Positions 9,800 to 21,031 are shown, numbered from the stretch's first letter. The stretch is DNA of 64,000 nt from Clitopilus passeckerianus (GCA_944990035.1 CALYLX010000098.1:1-64000), one strand, 5' to 3'. Translations and numbers: made by a program. Notes: generated by a model from the letters alone, not told the origin.

Positions 9800-10831
9800 T
9801 CAATTCTCGGCTGGCTTGTGGTGTAGCGTGTACGTACGGTGAACGTTCCATCTCCTCAAGAATCCAGTTTCCAAGTCGCGAAAGCGTCGAAAGGCGTAGC
9901 CGGAGGCAGCGTCTCGGTATTTCAGGGCAACCGAGCCGATGAAACGGGTGAACTGTTGGGGTGGAACCTTGGCCTCAAGAAAGTTAACCGTTGGGAGCCT
10001 CACTCACCAGATAGATGATGGAGTAGGCTGCCCCTAACCAGACCGTACATGCCAGGAAAGGGATTACACACAGGATCAATAACCACGGCACGAAAAGGAT
10101 CCATGTCCAAAGCCCAAGATTAAACATGGGTGGATATACAACCCAGTCGATAGCATATAGCGCAAGCAAGCATAAGGAGGCGATCGCTGCGCCAGTAAGC
10201 CCACAACAGGTGACTAGGAGAAGAGAAAGTGAGCTCAATGAACGACGAAAGGCGGTTCAGTTGGTACCTATGAGAATTATGACCAGTGGTAAATAGAAAA
10301 TGTCGGGTAGATAATCTTCATGGAAGAACCATTTTGCGAAAGGATGGTTTCGAGACTCAAAACGGCGAATATAGTACCATCTACTAAGGTTAGGGGAGGA
10401 GCAAACAGAAACTTCAGAAGATAAACGCACGTTGCCACCAGTAAGCCTCCGGCAACCAGCTCTGTCCATGATACAAAAGCTGAGTTTCCGACGACTAGTT
10501 CCAGGCATTTAAGCGTCCCAAAGCCAAGGGTCGTAGTTATGATGGCCAGTCGATAGGGAGTAAGTTCACCAGAACGCTGGTTTTGAAGCCCTCGTTCCTT
10601 TGGATTGTCTGCTTTGGCTGCAACTTTGGGCGGGCTGGCGTTGGCTTCGACGTCCGAGTGCTGGAACTCCATCACCTCAGGTGGTACCGTTTCTACGTTA
10701 ACTTGATAGGTGCCGCCTTGTGAAGATAACTGGGTTCCTGTAGTCAACGAAGGCTAGGATCGGTGAGGGAGGACCTAACGCACCAATGGGCTCGTACCAT
10801 CGATAGTTTCCCTGGGAGGGCCTTCGTTCAT
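9800..10831 (-). CDS. Multi-pass membrane protein, array copy B, 270 aa
   Basis: Same family and exon plan as copy A. Exons (minus): 10831-10798, 10737-10431, 10380-10268 (113 nt), 10213-10008, 9952-9800; introns 50-60 bp; total 813 nt. N-terminus MNEGPPRETIDGTQ is followed by an acidic linker (TVPPEVMEFQHSD), the segment LTPYRLAIITTTLGFGTLK, then FVSWTELVAGGLLV, the core WYYIRRFESRN and KWFFHEDYLPDIFYLP, then CLLALYAIDWVVYP and two more hydrophobic segments. The tail is a 50-residue Arg/Tyr-rich cytosolic end (SGYAFRRFRDLET). No in-frame stop. The start ATG is the only one giving the correct phase into exon 2. Confidence 0.8.
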
Positions 10832-11289
10832 CTTTTGCAGCAGGTCGCTGGGGAATGATGAGTGGAACTGAGGTGTGGTAGGAATCAGCAGGCAAATTGT
10901 TCCCAGCCAATCATCGCCAAGCTATTGAAGGCGATGCCTACTGACAGGGCAGAGGTGTGCAGGCGCCCCGGTCAACCCCCGAGCTCCCAGAAGCCAGACT
11001 TATCAATGCAGGTTCGATAAAGGGTTGGAAGATCAAACCGAGGAAGCTTGGAGCTGGATCACGATGAAGTTGAATGACGATTGAACGCTGAACAAACAAT
11101 TCTCATTGAGTTCCAGTCAGATCTCGGTACCTTGTGGCTCGTGGGAAGGTCCAGGCCCCAGACTTACGCCATTCTGCTGACGTCAACAGGAAACCTCAAA
11201 ACGACGCGACTGGGACGCAGGGCGTGCCATCTAGCATCATAATATGGGAGTTGAACATATTCTACTGGCTACACAAAGGTACACTAAAG

Positions 11290-11500
11290 GAAACCTAGAT
11301 GCTTCCAACAGCAACTTTTTTGGCCTCATTGGTAACGGCCATCGGTTGTGTCCATTCGCCGAGCCATTCGTCGTTGAGAACCAATCAGAGGTAGATAGCG
11401 AATCCAAAGATTAGATGAGTCGAGAGATAGAGAATGTCTAAACGTGTGAGTCAGAAACAAGAAAAGTTGCTACCAGAGGTGGGTGCCCGTACGGTGATCG
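11290..11500 (-). pseudogene. Remnant of the membrane-protein family between copies B and C
   Basis: Minus-strand translation near 11490-11420 gives HPPLVATFLVSDSHV then a stop, which lines up with HPPVVSWFFHEDYSPD of copy A. The following frame (THLIFGFAIYL) matches the hydrophobic end of the same exon. Stops and lost motif residues show decay. The match is short, so the call is tentative. Confidence 0.35.
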
Positions 11501-11705
11501 CTAAATTGGCCCACATATGCAACGAAGATGTGATTCGCAACTAGGTCGAGATTTTGAATGTGTCGTTCTCGGTCAGATATCCGTTCTGCCTAGTGTCGGA
11601 CGTCCTAAGCTCAGAACAAGACGTGTGGATTTTTTAAAAAAGGCGACCTACCACAAAGCGCACAATACGGCTAACGACGTAAATTGCTGGTTGCGTGACA
11701 GCGGC

Positions 11706-12319
11706 TTAGGATATGGTTATCAACGGGCAAGTGAAGACCACAGCGGCCATCCCAAGCACGATGAATCCAATTGCGAACAGTATTGATGGAGTTTGTAGCT
11801 GTTGCGGCAAGACAAACTGTATGAAGCCAAGAATAATACTAAAACCAATCACATAGAGGGAGGCAAAGGCGTTGAAGAGATACAAAACAGGACCTGAGAG
11901 ATGAAATCAAACTTCGTGAACTCAAATAGAGACAGGGACTACCCACCAGTAACGAGCGATCCAATAGTAATCCCGATTACGTCCGGAGCATAATCTTCGT
12001 GGAAGAACCAGACAGCGACTGGGGGTTGTAGAGCTTCGTATAAGCCTATCCAGTACATTCTAACACGAGTAAATCAGAGGTGTGATCATAACTTTGACCT
12101 TTCGACTTACCTCATGGCTAGAAAGCATCTACCAACCCATTCAAGCCAGGTAGGTGTTTGAGAATCGTCTTGCAGAGATTTGACAGCCTTTGCCGTGACG
12201 AAAACTATCACGACTAGCGATACCGTAAGTCTGTAGTCTGTAAATTTGACAAGGAGAGGCCGTTGTGAGCTCATGGGGCGATCCTGGCTACAGAGGAACG
12301 GTGTACTAGTAAGTGGCAT
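11706..12319 (-). CDS. Membrane protein, array copy C, shortened to 169 aa
   Basis: Exons (minus): 12319-12111, 12059-11947 (113 nt), 11893-11706; introns 51 and 53 bp; total 510 nt. Reads MPLTSTPFLC, then TDYRLTVSLVVIVFVTAKAV, TPTWLEWVG, then MYWIGLYEALQPP and VWFFHEDYAPDV, then three hydrophobic segments. The frame ends at TAA 11708-11706, but past that codon it stays open for another 18 codons (AAVTQPAIYVVSRIVRFV) up to a GTAGGT donor-like site. That is where the other copies splice to their last exon. The copy therefore either lost its cytosolic tail by a nonsense mutation or ends early. The promoter-side first exon of the other copies is replaced by a direct ATG. Confidence 0.65.
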
Positions 12320-12371
12320 AGAAAGTAGGAGCTTCCGAAACGAGGACCTTACAGGGAATCATGGGGAATTC

Positions 12372-12690
12372 TCAGAAGCCTTGAGCCCTCCTCCATATCC
12401 AACGTTGTTTGACGATGGCTAGAAGGCCGTGATTGAGCACAACGTAGAGGAACAGCGAGGTCAACCGGCAACCCACTTTCCTCGCCGTGAGGCCGCGGGC
12501 AGAGTCATATTGTGAGTTATCGAAGCCATATAACCCACTTCCTAGTAAGAAATAACAGGCAAAGGTCTGAGGCCACTCCTGTCCATGAGAGAGCGGCTGC
12601 TGTAGTGCACTGCAAAGGGTTGACATCGGCAAAGGGTCCCAAAATTGCCGTGTCAATCCAAATGACAAGGTTTCGGCGTCCAAGAGAGAT
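12372..12690 (-). pseudogene. Remnant of the membrane-protein family, copy D
   Basis: The minus strand shows the word order of exon 2 (FGT..., PLQ, then a TTAAALSWTGVA-like stretch matching ALTATWLEWV of copy F), but with frame changes and stops and without the 113-nt exon. The surrounding 12700-13190 has no supported gene. Confidence 0.35.
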
Positions 12691-13192
12691 TTCGTGAAAG
12701 GCGCTTTATCGCCTTTGGCCGATCTCCAATCCCCTTGGCAACAGGGTCAATAAGTGCCTTCCTTTCGGATTGTGCTTCCCGCTGGCTCCCAGAAGTGTTG
12801 TCACAGATGAAGGTAGACAAAACGTTCACAGTTGCTGTTCATGCCGTAGGAATAACGCTCTCCCAGATCATTATTGTCACCGGTAGCTCCAACGGTAGTA
12901 CATTGTCTCGCAAGGTTCAAACAGTTCCTTGGCGCAGGCTGGCCTGTATTAGATCTGGCGGCAGCACCAGAGTCGATTACATTGCCGAAATTCAAGTTCA
13001 TTCAGATCCACCTTTGTGACAACGATGCACTCTCAAAGATCGCCGCAAGGCCCAAACCTCTCTTTAATAATTACCAGAATGCCTTGATAGTCGAAGATGA
13101 CGTATGGGAGAGGGCCATGAGCCTGAACCTTACCGCGCCACCAGCGCTGAAGCTGATACGGATTCAGAGGTATGGTAACATCGTAACCGTGG

Positions 13193-14364
13193 CTATCGGG
13201 GCCGCGTCAAGTAGGCCAACCACTGGGTGGTATATATGGCGAGCAAGCACGATCTCTGAATCGTAAATCCCAATCTGCCATATTCGAGGAGATACTGTTC
13301 CTCCCCCAGTTGGACGAAAAATACTAGGCTCGACTGAGGTAAATACGCAGTAGATGATGCCAGAAGTGTCATGTTGAGGCTAGAACCTGAGCGTCTGCCT
13401 TCGGAGGCAAAATACCACGAAGGAAATCCGCGTAATGATTGCCCACCCACAGTGGCATCGGAAACGCTGCAAGAACCAGGCCAATGACAATCCTGTCGCC
13501 TACGTGGTACCTTGAGCACAGAAACGACATACACACCGTATCTGTGGTAAAAATCCAGCTCAAAGTTGTAGAACAAGTCCAACGATTGTATGCCCGCTCG
13601 CTTCAAGGGCGGAATCCGTAGCTTTAACAACCCGGTTAGCTCGCAGGTCTGAATGTTAAGTTTTAGATCTCACCAAACACTTCACAGGATAGGCGATGGC
13701 GAGGAGGTAAATTACATATAGACATGGCCATATGAGCAACGAGGTCGCCCAATTGACCAGCCATGAGTCATATGTTTGAGCATACACCATCGGTAGGACT
13801 ATAGAGAACATCACAGTCGATGCTCCAAACACAACGAAGGTGAATATCAGGTCTGAGTGGTTGCGTCAGCCTAAACACCGCGGCAAAGAAACGGGGCCTA
13901 ACTCGAAGTGACAATGAATGTCAAAATGTAGAGGATATCGAGCGCGTAGTCGTCGTGGAAGAACCAAGGTGCAATCGATGGGATGAGATTCTCGTAAAGA
14001 CCGGTCCAGTATAACCTGTAGTTGTTAACTCCGCTCTAGAGAGATCTAGAAGAAGCCCGAAGGCTACCCCCCGGCAAAGATCGAACCACCGGCCCAGTCA
14101 ACCCAAGTCGCACTGACTACGCCTGTTCTCAGTCCTTCTATCATCTTCGCTGTTCCCAAAGAGAGGATGATGATAATATTGAGCAGCCGGTATCCGGTCA
14201 CTTTGACTTGGAGAGGGTAATGTACATTGTTGGTCGAAGGCGGTCCAGAACTCCCCGAACTAAGAAGGACATCATGTACCGTGAAAGTGTCGGCCTACTG
14301 ACGGAACTTACCGGCTCAAGAGAGGCGTCTCCACGCCATAGTGGGTTTCCCGCAATGGAATCAT
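13193..14364 (-). CDS. Multi-pass membrane protein, array copy E, 321 aa
   Basis: Exons (minus): 14364-14312, 14259-14068, 14015-13903 (113 nt), 13852-13674, 13621-13193; introns 50-52 bp; total 966 nt. N-terminus MIPLRETHYGVETPLLS shares VETPLLS with copy F. Then VTGYRLLNIIIILSLGTAK, SATWVDWAGG, the core LYWTGLYENLIPS and PWFFHDDYALDILY, two to three more hydrophobic segments, and a long basic tail of about 140 residues starting LRIPPLKRAG. The tail is nearly three times longer than in copies A and B, so the original stop may have been lost; the last 80 residues look less protein-like. Here the motif has Asp for Glu (FHDDY). Confidence 0.7.
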
Positions 14365-14609
14365 GGAATTGCAAAAGACTCCAAAGGGAGGGAGAGGGAG
14401 TCGACTCCTGACAGACTTGTAGCTTCTTATTTTCAGGCTATGCACTCGGGAGCACAGCCTTTTACAGGATCGATCAATAACCAGAGCCAAGAATCAGCTG
14501 ATAATACCCCACGTAATCTCGGCAGATAATAGCAAGGGACTTCAAGACTTGGCAGGACGCGGCTACAGTATACAATGCAATTCCAGGAGGACGTATACAA
14601 TCATTATAA

Positions 14610-15770
14610 CTATTTGCTAGTAATAAACGCAGATTTCAGCGACAAATTGACCCTAAGGGAAATGCCAAAGACATCACGGTCATTGGCACACCATACAGAA
14701 GGGCTGATGAGAATCGATGTAAGTAAATAGGGCAGGGCTGAAAGTGAAGGGAACCCACGATGCTTATTGTACCGATTGCCGACTTCGTTCGCAATGCTTC
14801 GGACCCCTTGCCATACCCGATTGACCTGAGGGACTGTTCTCTGAGAACAGAGGGTCATTAGCATCGTACATATCTCAAAAAACAGGCGCAGACTGACGAG
14901 AAGAGCGACCAGCATTACGCACGCAATCGCCAGAAGAAAAGACCCCATAGTTAGAGCGAGGAACCAGAGGAATATTGCAATACCCTGTCCAATTAGGTAG
15001 AGTGGTGAAGCATCCTTGGGGTAAATGGATGGTCCCGGAAAGATGCGGCCGGTGGCGAATGCGTAAAGCATGAGGAGCGAGTAGGGGATAGTGACCACAA
15101 GAGTTGCGCAGCAGCCTGAATGAACGTTGTTGGGTTAACAAAACGGAGATCACGGCGGGTCGAGTAGACGCACCAGCAGCCATTCCGGCGAGCGGGACAT
15201 AGAGGAGATCCAACGCGTAATCCTCATGAAAGAACCAAGGAGCGACAAGCGGTCGGAGAGGCTTGTACAAGCCAAGCCAGTAGAGTCTAAGGAGGGTGTG
15301 AGGATATGGGTGTGAGGGACGATAGTATGAAACATACAGTGAGGCGACAACGGCACCAAATACCCACTCCAACCAAGTTGCGGTGAGGGCACTGTTCTGC
15401 AGGCTTTCGACTGCTTTTGCACTCCCAAACGCAAGAAAGAGGCCAAGAGTCAATAGGCGATAGGCAGTTAGCTTCACTCTGAATAGCTGTCCTGAACGGT
15501 CCTCCCAAGTTTCCCCCGCGTTTTCATTTGAGAGGAGGGGAGTTTCGACATCACTAGGGTTCTCATCTTCCCTGTCCGAACCCTATTTCAGCTATGCGTT
15601 GTAGGATCAACATGAGAACTCACGGATAACGCTCTCGTAATTACGTATCTTCAATACCGCCTTCAATTTCCAGAGTCGTTCGGCGGCTAAAACGAAGGAT
15701 CTTTCAGTTAAACGGAGATACATTTACGGAAGTGAGAATACCTCGTCTGTCGTTGCCGCCTACTACTCAT
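14610..15770 (-). CDS. Multi-pass membrane protein, array copy F, about 307 aa
   Basis: Certain exons (minus): 15571-15338, 15286-15174 (113 nt), 15115-14610. Two short 5' exons (start ATG at 15770, MSSRRQRQTS; then an acidic piece IEGGIEDT) complete a 924-nt frame, but these are less sure. Motifs: DVETPLLS, VKLTAYRLLTLGLFLAFGSAK, LTATWLEWVFGAVVAS, LYWLGLYKPLRPL and PWFFHEDYALDLLYVP, then long hydrophobic segments (IAIFLWFLALTMGSFLLAIA and following). Unlike A, B and E, the last intron is absent: the frame runs through into a 60-residue tail ending KSAFITSK. It lies head to head with the F-box gene at 16384. Confidence 0.7.
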
Positions 15771-16383
15771 TAGCGCAACCCCAAACTCGACCACTTCGCA
15801 GAGGAGTTCAGAATATCTCTCAGTGGTGCTTAGCTGTGAGATGCTGTGAATGTTGGGTACGGTGGACGTGCACGGCAACTACTGCACAGCGATAGAAGAC
15901 ATGCATGTCATTGTTAAGTCCAACTGGGGCAAGAATCACTGATTGGACTGGGCAGGCACACCAAGGTTAGGGCAGGTCTTAGAGCCTTCAAAGCCATGTG
16001 CGTATTACGATCGAAGCCATCCGATAACGCGAAAAGGCTGCTTCAGTGACAGTGGAAGTCAGATCGGCGAGAGTTGTACTTGGGCCTTTGATGTAGTTTG
16101 TAACTCATTTAAATTTGGGCCGACGAAGTGGCAGGACTATGGAGTCCCTTCCCAGAGACGGGTCTGAATACGTGTGAGCTGGTGGTGAGCGTCGAAGGTT
16201 CTGGCATCCCATATAACTAATACACCCCCGGTATCTTGTGAGATATCGGCATGCTCAGGTTATTGATGATGATGACGAACACAGGTGAATCCCGATTGAG
16301 GAACTCGAAGCTTAGGGCAGGCCTAAGTGCAGTGCAAGGAGGCAGTGCTTAATCTCATCATTCTCGATTTCTTCGTTCAGTTC
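15771..16383. other. Divergent intergenic region between copy F and an F-box gene
   Basis: About 600 bp between two outward-facing genes, so it should contain both promoters. No clear motif stands out. Confidence 0.4.
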
Positions 16384-17753
16384 ATGGTCATGTATCAAAT
16401 CGTGCGGGACGTTCAGGAAACTATTCTGAAGTTTTTGATCTTTCCTGACGACCTCTCTACACTACTCGTATGTGGTCTTGTCTGCAAACAGTGGCTGGGG
16501 AACACCCGACCAGTTGTCTTTAGTCGATATGAAGTAACACTTCGGAATAACTCACAGCGAAGACGGGAATTAACGAGAACGAATACATTTATCGATATCG
16601 TTCACTCTCCAAAATCGACATTCCCAGCGTATATCCAAAACTTATATGTTTCTGAGGATCCTGCGCAGGGACCCACCACGCCTTCTGCAACAACCGATTT
16701 CACTTGTATACCAATGGGGGATATACTATCAACGATATCCAGGCTCTCCTCTCTTCGCAGTCTCCATATTACCTCTCATAGTGATTGGGATGTCCTCTCA
16801 TCACTCATCTCTCGCACTCTCCATGGATTAAGCAGCGTCACGAGATTGAAACTCGACTATGTATTTCTCAGATACCCCTACCAGCTATGTCAGGCTACGA
16901 TAGGCACATTTCGGTCTCTTCAAGACCTTGAAATCGAAGGAAGGTGTATTGAATCAAATCCTCCGGCCGAGCACCTCAGTTTTCACGCTAATCTCCTCCG
17001 ATCCATTACCCTTACATTCGGAGCGATCGCATCCCCATCCTACTTAGTAGAGGCTTTCCTGCTTGCAACCCTAGGTGTTGAAAAGTTGGAGGTCCGGGAA
17101 ATCAAGCTACCAGCAGATGGCCAAGAAATTGATAGCTTCGTCCAGCGAGCCGGGCCTAATTTGCACCACGCTATCTTTGACTGCAAGTCTTTAGTCCCAC
17201 AGGTATCCCAGAATGGGGCAATGGTCGGTGAGTTCGGGATCGAGCTAATAGAATCATCATACACTGATACTTCTCTCGTTTAGCGACCGAATTTCCTATC
17301 TCTCTCTCCCAAAACACGAATCTGAAGTCACTCACAGTCGAGATGTTGATCGCCCCTACTGCTAGTGGTATTGTCCCACAATCGTACTGGCTTGTGAATA
17401 TGTGCAAGACCCTGAACTCCCATGCCTTCTCCGAACTCACAATCATGCTTGAAATACATCCCATCATACTCAGCGTCCCCATGAATGTCGTGGTCAACTT
17501 CCCTCCATTCCTAGAAGCCCTAAATAGCAACGGCGTTTTTCCCCAGGTCAACCTTATATTCAAATTTACGGAAGATTCCATCACCGTAACTCCAGAGCGA
17601 ATCCGCGAGGCTACTGAAGAAATCCAAACAGAGTTGGCAGTCATAAATCGTCAAAAGAAATTGACAGTGGTTTGGGGTAAGTCTACTTTTCACATCATTA
17701 GGGGCACACCCAGACCACTCGCACAGATGAATTTCATTAGCTTGATACGCTGA
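16384..17753 (+). CDS. F-box-like protein, family alpha, 437 aa
   Basis: Exons 16384-17227 and 17284-17753 with a 56 bp intron (GTGAGTTC...GTTTAG). The N-terminus (MVMYQIVRDVQETILKFLIFP, then VCGLVCKQW) has F-box-like character, and the rest is a leucine-rich, repeat-like region with SSLRSLHITSHSDWDV and SVTRLKLDYVFL. The segment STFPAYIQNLYVSEDP matches STLPEHARFVSVVGPE and STLPRYVQNVYLSGPE in the genes at 18043 and 44782, so the three form one family. F-box proteins recruit targets to SCF ubiquitin ligases; the target is unknown. A longer in-frame start at 16327 exists; 16384 fits the relatives better. The last 20 codons past a possible donor GGTAAGT are uncertain. Confidence 0.65.
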
Positions 17754-18042
17754 GAAGGTTTAATTCGGGGTAGAGGTTAGGGAAGGTACCGTAGCAGTAC
17801 CGTTTCACCTGTTCGCACGCAGCAGCCTATAGTCTGCGCAATTTCGTTCACTTGTTCACCTTTTATCATGACCTGGATCAACCGCCGATTTCTACGATCG
17901 GTGAGAGGTTCTACAACCCATAAGGCCAGATCCTCCGATCCGATTCCCGGTAACTATGCATTCAGCCTCGGTCACGCAGCATGAGTCATTCATTCCTTGT
18001 TTCCTTCCACGATCGCGACCTGGCTTCTCCCCAGGAAAACAA

Positions 18043-19113
18043 ATGGAGGTTCTCAACATGGACATCCAGGACTCCATTGCCGAGCATATCCCCCCTCAAT
18101 CCATTGGACAGTGCTGTCTCGTTTCGAGACACTGGCTTCAGCGTTTGCGGTCTGCCTACTTCGCCGAGGTCGAGGGAGCACTATCCGTCCAGCTTCTCCC
18201 CGGCCGTGGCCAAACAATTGAGAAAGCGACCGACTATGTCGTACAACTAATCACTTCTCCATATTCAACACTTCCGGAGCATGCTCGATTTGTATCCGTA
18301 GTTGGTCCGGAACGGGACAACTCCAGCGAGGTATGGTATACTTTGTCAGGAATCCGGAAATCTCCAACCATGGGAGAGAAGTACGAATATGTTAGTTCAG
18401 TAATCATCCCGGCTCTCTGTCGCATCAGAAACTTGAAGGAACTTGAACTATGGGCTATCAATTGGAATCCACTGGACGAAAGTACTCGAGAAAGTCTCAC
18501 ATCACTCCACGGTGTCGACACTCTACGGTTATTCGACATCGATCACCCTTTCTTCCACAATATACTTGACTCTAATGCCTCCAATCCTCTGGTGCACAAC
18601 CTTAGTTGCATCTCCTTTGACATTGCGGAATCTGTGAGCACCTCTCATGGTGAGTTTCCTTCGGATTCGGTCTTCATTTGTAACTCTTACAATCGCCGAC
18701 TAGGTTCTGATCTCCCAATTTCTTTGGATTCTATTCAAGACTTGAAACCCCTCGAAATTGGATCGTTTCATCAATACGGTGGCCGGTTGAATCAAAACCT
18801 TTGGTTGGGCAATCTCGTACGGTCGATAAAATCTACGCATTTCTCTGGGCTCGAGCTTGTAATCGTGGTATATCGTGGACCCAAGGAATACATTCCCCAA
18901 CTCCAATTCAACTTCGCTCACACCGAGACCGCACTTTTGGAGAGAGCTCAGGTTCCACAACTACAACTCACATTCGAGCAGACGCCGCCTGATTACTGGA
19001 GCGAAGACGAGGCTCGCAAGATAGAAAAGGACGCTCAAGAGGGGTTGGATAGGATATTCAGAATGGGTAAACTGATCGTCAAGTGTTGTATAAGGTGTGT
19101 TCATTCGTGCTAA
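18043..19113 (+). CDS. F-box-like protein, family alpha, 338 aa
   Basis: Exons 18043-18649 and 18704-19113; the 54 bp intron (GTGAGTTT...GACTAG) is in frame, so retention would still give a protein. It begins MEVLNMDIQDSIAEHIPPQSIG and CCLVSRHWLQRLRS, an F-box-like start. It then has the family segment STLPEHARFVSVVGPE, a leucine-rich middle (NLKELELWAINWNP) and the C-terminal block TALLERAQVPQLQLTF, which matches AALLEREQLPLLSLVF of the gene at 44782. An ATG at 17956 is also in frame; I prefer 18043 by comparison with the relative's start (MVEIPLDLQD). Same strand and 290 bp downstream of its paralogue, so a local duplication. Confidence 0.7.
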   Translation: MEVLNMDIQDSIAEHIPPQSIGQCCLVSRHWLQRLRSAYFAEVEGALSVQLLPGRGQTIEKATDYVVQLITSPYSTLPEHARFVSVVGPERDNSSEVWYTLSGIRKSPTMGEKYEYVSSVIIPALCRIRNLKELELWAINWNPLDESTRESLTSLHGVDTLRLFDIDHPFFHNILDSNASNPLVHNLSCISFDIAESVSTSHGEFPSDSVFICNSYNRRLGSDLPISLDSIQDLKPLEIGSFHQYGGRLNQNLWLGNLVRSIKSTHFSGLELVIVVYRGPKEYIPQLQFNFAHTETALLERAQVPQLQLTFEQTPPDYWSEDEARKIEKDAQEGLDRIFRMGKLIVKCCIRCVHSC

Positions 19114-19346
19114 TGCATCGTGGACGCGGAAGGGGTAGAGGATAGAAGGAAGACGGTCGTATCGAACCAACAAGCTGAATACGTGGAAATAGTAGAACCA
19201 GTATGCTACGGGTACACCCCGAACGAACATAGTATAACAAGGTATCAACAACTGCCCCATGTGAATATGAAATAAGAAATAACGATAACAATTTCCGCAA
19301 ATAATCCATACATGAAAGGAGGTCCCAGGCATGAACGAAACTCGTC

Positions 19347-21031
19347 TCAGCTGCTACAGCATTCTCCCCTCCCAGCTCTTCCCATCCATGGCCACTGGCC
19401 GTCAGCCGCTCCACCACTCCATCCTCTCCCGCTCCTCCACCCGTGCCCCAAGCGGATGGTTTCGCTGGCACTGGCATCCCTTTCCCTGATATACATCCGC
19501 CTCGCTTCCCGCCGCTCTTCAGACTCCCATCTCCTGATCACCCTCTTCGCGATATACTCAAACACCTCCTTCACGCCCTCCCCCGTCTTTGCCGACGTGA
19601 AGAACAGCTTTGGACCCGTATCCGGCGGTGGTGGAAGAATAGGCGGGTCTGACTGTGCTTGTGTAGGGTCCAGGTGCGGCAAAAGCGATGAACCAAATGA
19701 AGCCGAACGAGGCTGTTCGTTGGTGGGCGTGGTGACGACAGTCTCGGATTGGTGTGCAGGCACGCTTTCACGAGCAAATAAGCTGGGTGTGATTGTTGCT
19801 GCGCTGCCGGAACTTGCACTTCCCATGGAGGCACCGGTCATCCTACGGCTTCGTGTGCTGCCGTTGATGGAGGGGGGAAGCGAGAGGAATGGTTCATCGT
19901 CTTCGAAAGAAGATCCTAGTGAACTGAGGGAGGAGCTTGAGGGGCGATGATTGAGTCGTCCGGATCCGGTGCGGGAGGATGAAGAAGGTAGGTCCGGGGT
20001 ACTTCGAGCAGAGTGGTACTGGTCAAAGAAGGATGAGGAGGGTGTGTGGTAGACTGATAGGGTACTGGTGGTAGTAGTCGTTGCTGTGCCCATGTAGAAC
20101 CTATTGGACGACCTTGAGCGAGACTTGGTGAGGCGGTGCCTGGGCGAGCTGGATGTTGATGTAGAGGGAGAAGGCTCGACAGAACCATTTGCTTGAGGTT
20201 TGGGAGGTTTCAACTTCCCATTAAAAGAGGGAGGAATGTCGATAGGGTCTGGTGATGGGGTTTGGGTGTTCGGGGAGGGTATTTCGACGGTGACATTTGG
20301 GCGTATGGTAGCATGGGACTCCGATAGCGTGTCCGCAGCGGTAGCAGAAGCATCTGTATCGCCTTCGTATACTGGTGATGGCGATCTTGAGCGAGGAGGA
20401 ATGAGTTCTTGGAGGAACTTTGACGCTTCCTCAGCGGTGACCGGACCATCCCTCTCTGCACCAATGGCTAAGCCATTCATTCTGCTGGGAGAGTTCATCA
20501 AGTCGGTCTTGTTTCCGACGACGCAGCAGCAGAAGTCCTGTATGTCTTCGTCCCTTAAGGGCGCACTCTGCTTGAACTCGACCCACCACTTCGTCAACGT
20601 CTTCATGGTCTCGGCCGAGTTGACGTCGAACATGAGCAACGCTGCATCTGCGCCACGGAAGAAAGCTGTCGATAGGCTAGAGAACCGTTCTTGACCGGCG
20701 GTGTCCTACATGGAGAAAACGGATGCAAAAAAAGAGAAAAAATGTCGGTTCATCGGGTGCAGAAATAACAGTGCGGGGTTATTGACCGACCCAAATTTGG
20801 AGCGTCACCGTCTCAGCTGGATTTGTAGGATGTGGTAGCGTCTTCGTTATGAAATCTGCACCGATAGTAGCTCGGTATCCATTCGAAAAGCGACCGGAAA
20901 TGTACTGTCAAAAGTGGCCTGATGAGCTCCGTGCTGCGACAACGGTTCAACCGGGAATGACTCACCTGGCTTCGTAAACTCGTTTTCCCAACGCCTGAAG
21001 CTCCTATAACGACAAGCTTAATCGTGGGCAT
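19347..21031 (-). CDS. Rab7-like small GTPase with a large low-complexity insertion, 512 aa
   Basis: Exons (minus): 21031-20966, 20904-20791, 20705-19347; total 1539 nt. P-loop GASGVGKTS (residues 10-18), effector region YRATIGADFITKTL, DTAGQERF (61-68), NKTD (about 125-128) and TSAKTGEG (about 430). The last residues, ECCSS, fit a CCXX geranylgeranylation motif. Rab7/Ypt7 acts in late endosome and vacuole fusion; the TIGADF and FRGAD segments point to that branch. The unusual part is about 300 residues between NKTD and TSAK, where ordinary Rabs have 25-30: it is Ser/Pro/Thr-rich (RSRSPSPVYEG, STSTSSSPRHR), continuous in frame and without introns. It could be a disordered regulatory loop. The gene ends 230 bp from the 3' end of the F-box gene at 18043. 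Confidence 0.9.

Noticed and set aside
19312..20694. Long plus-strand frames of 212 and 164 codons
   Set aside because: Antisense of the low-complexity insertion and G domain of the Rab7-like gene.
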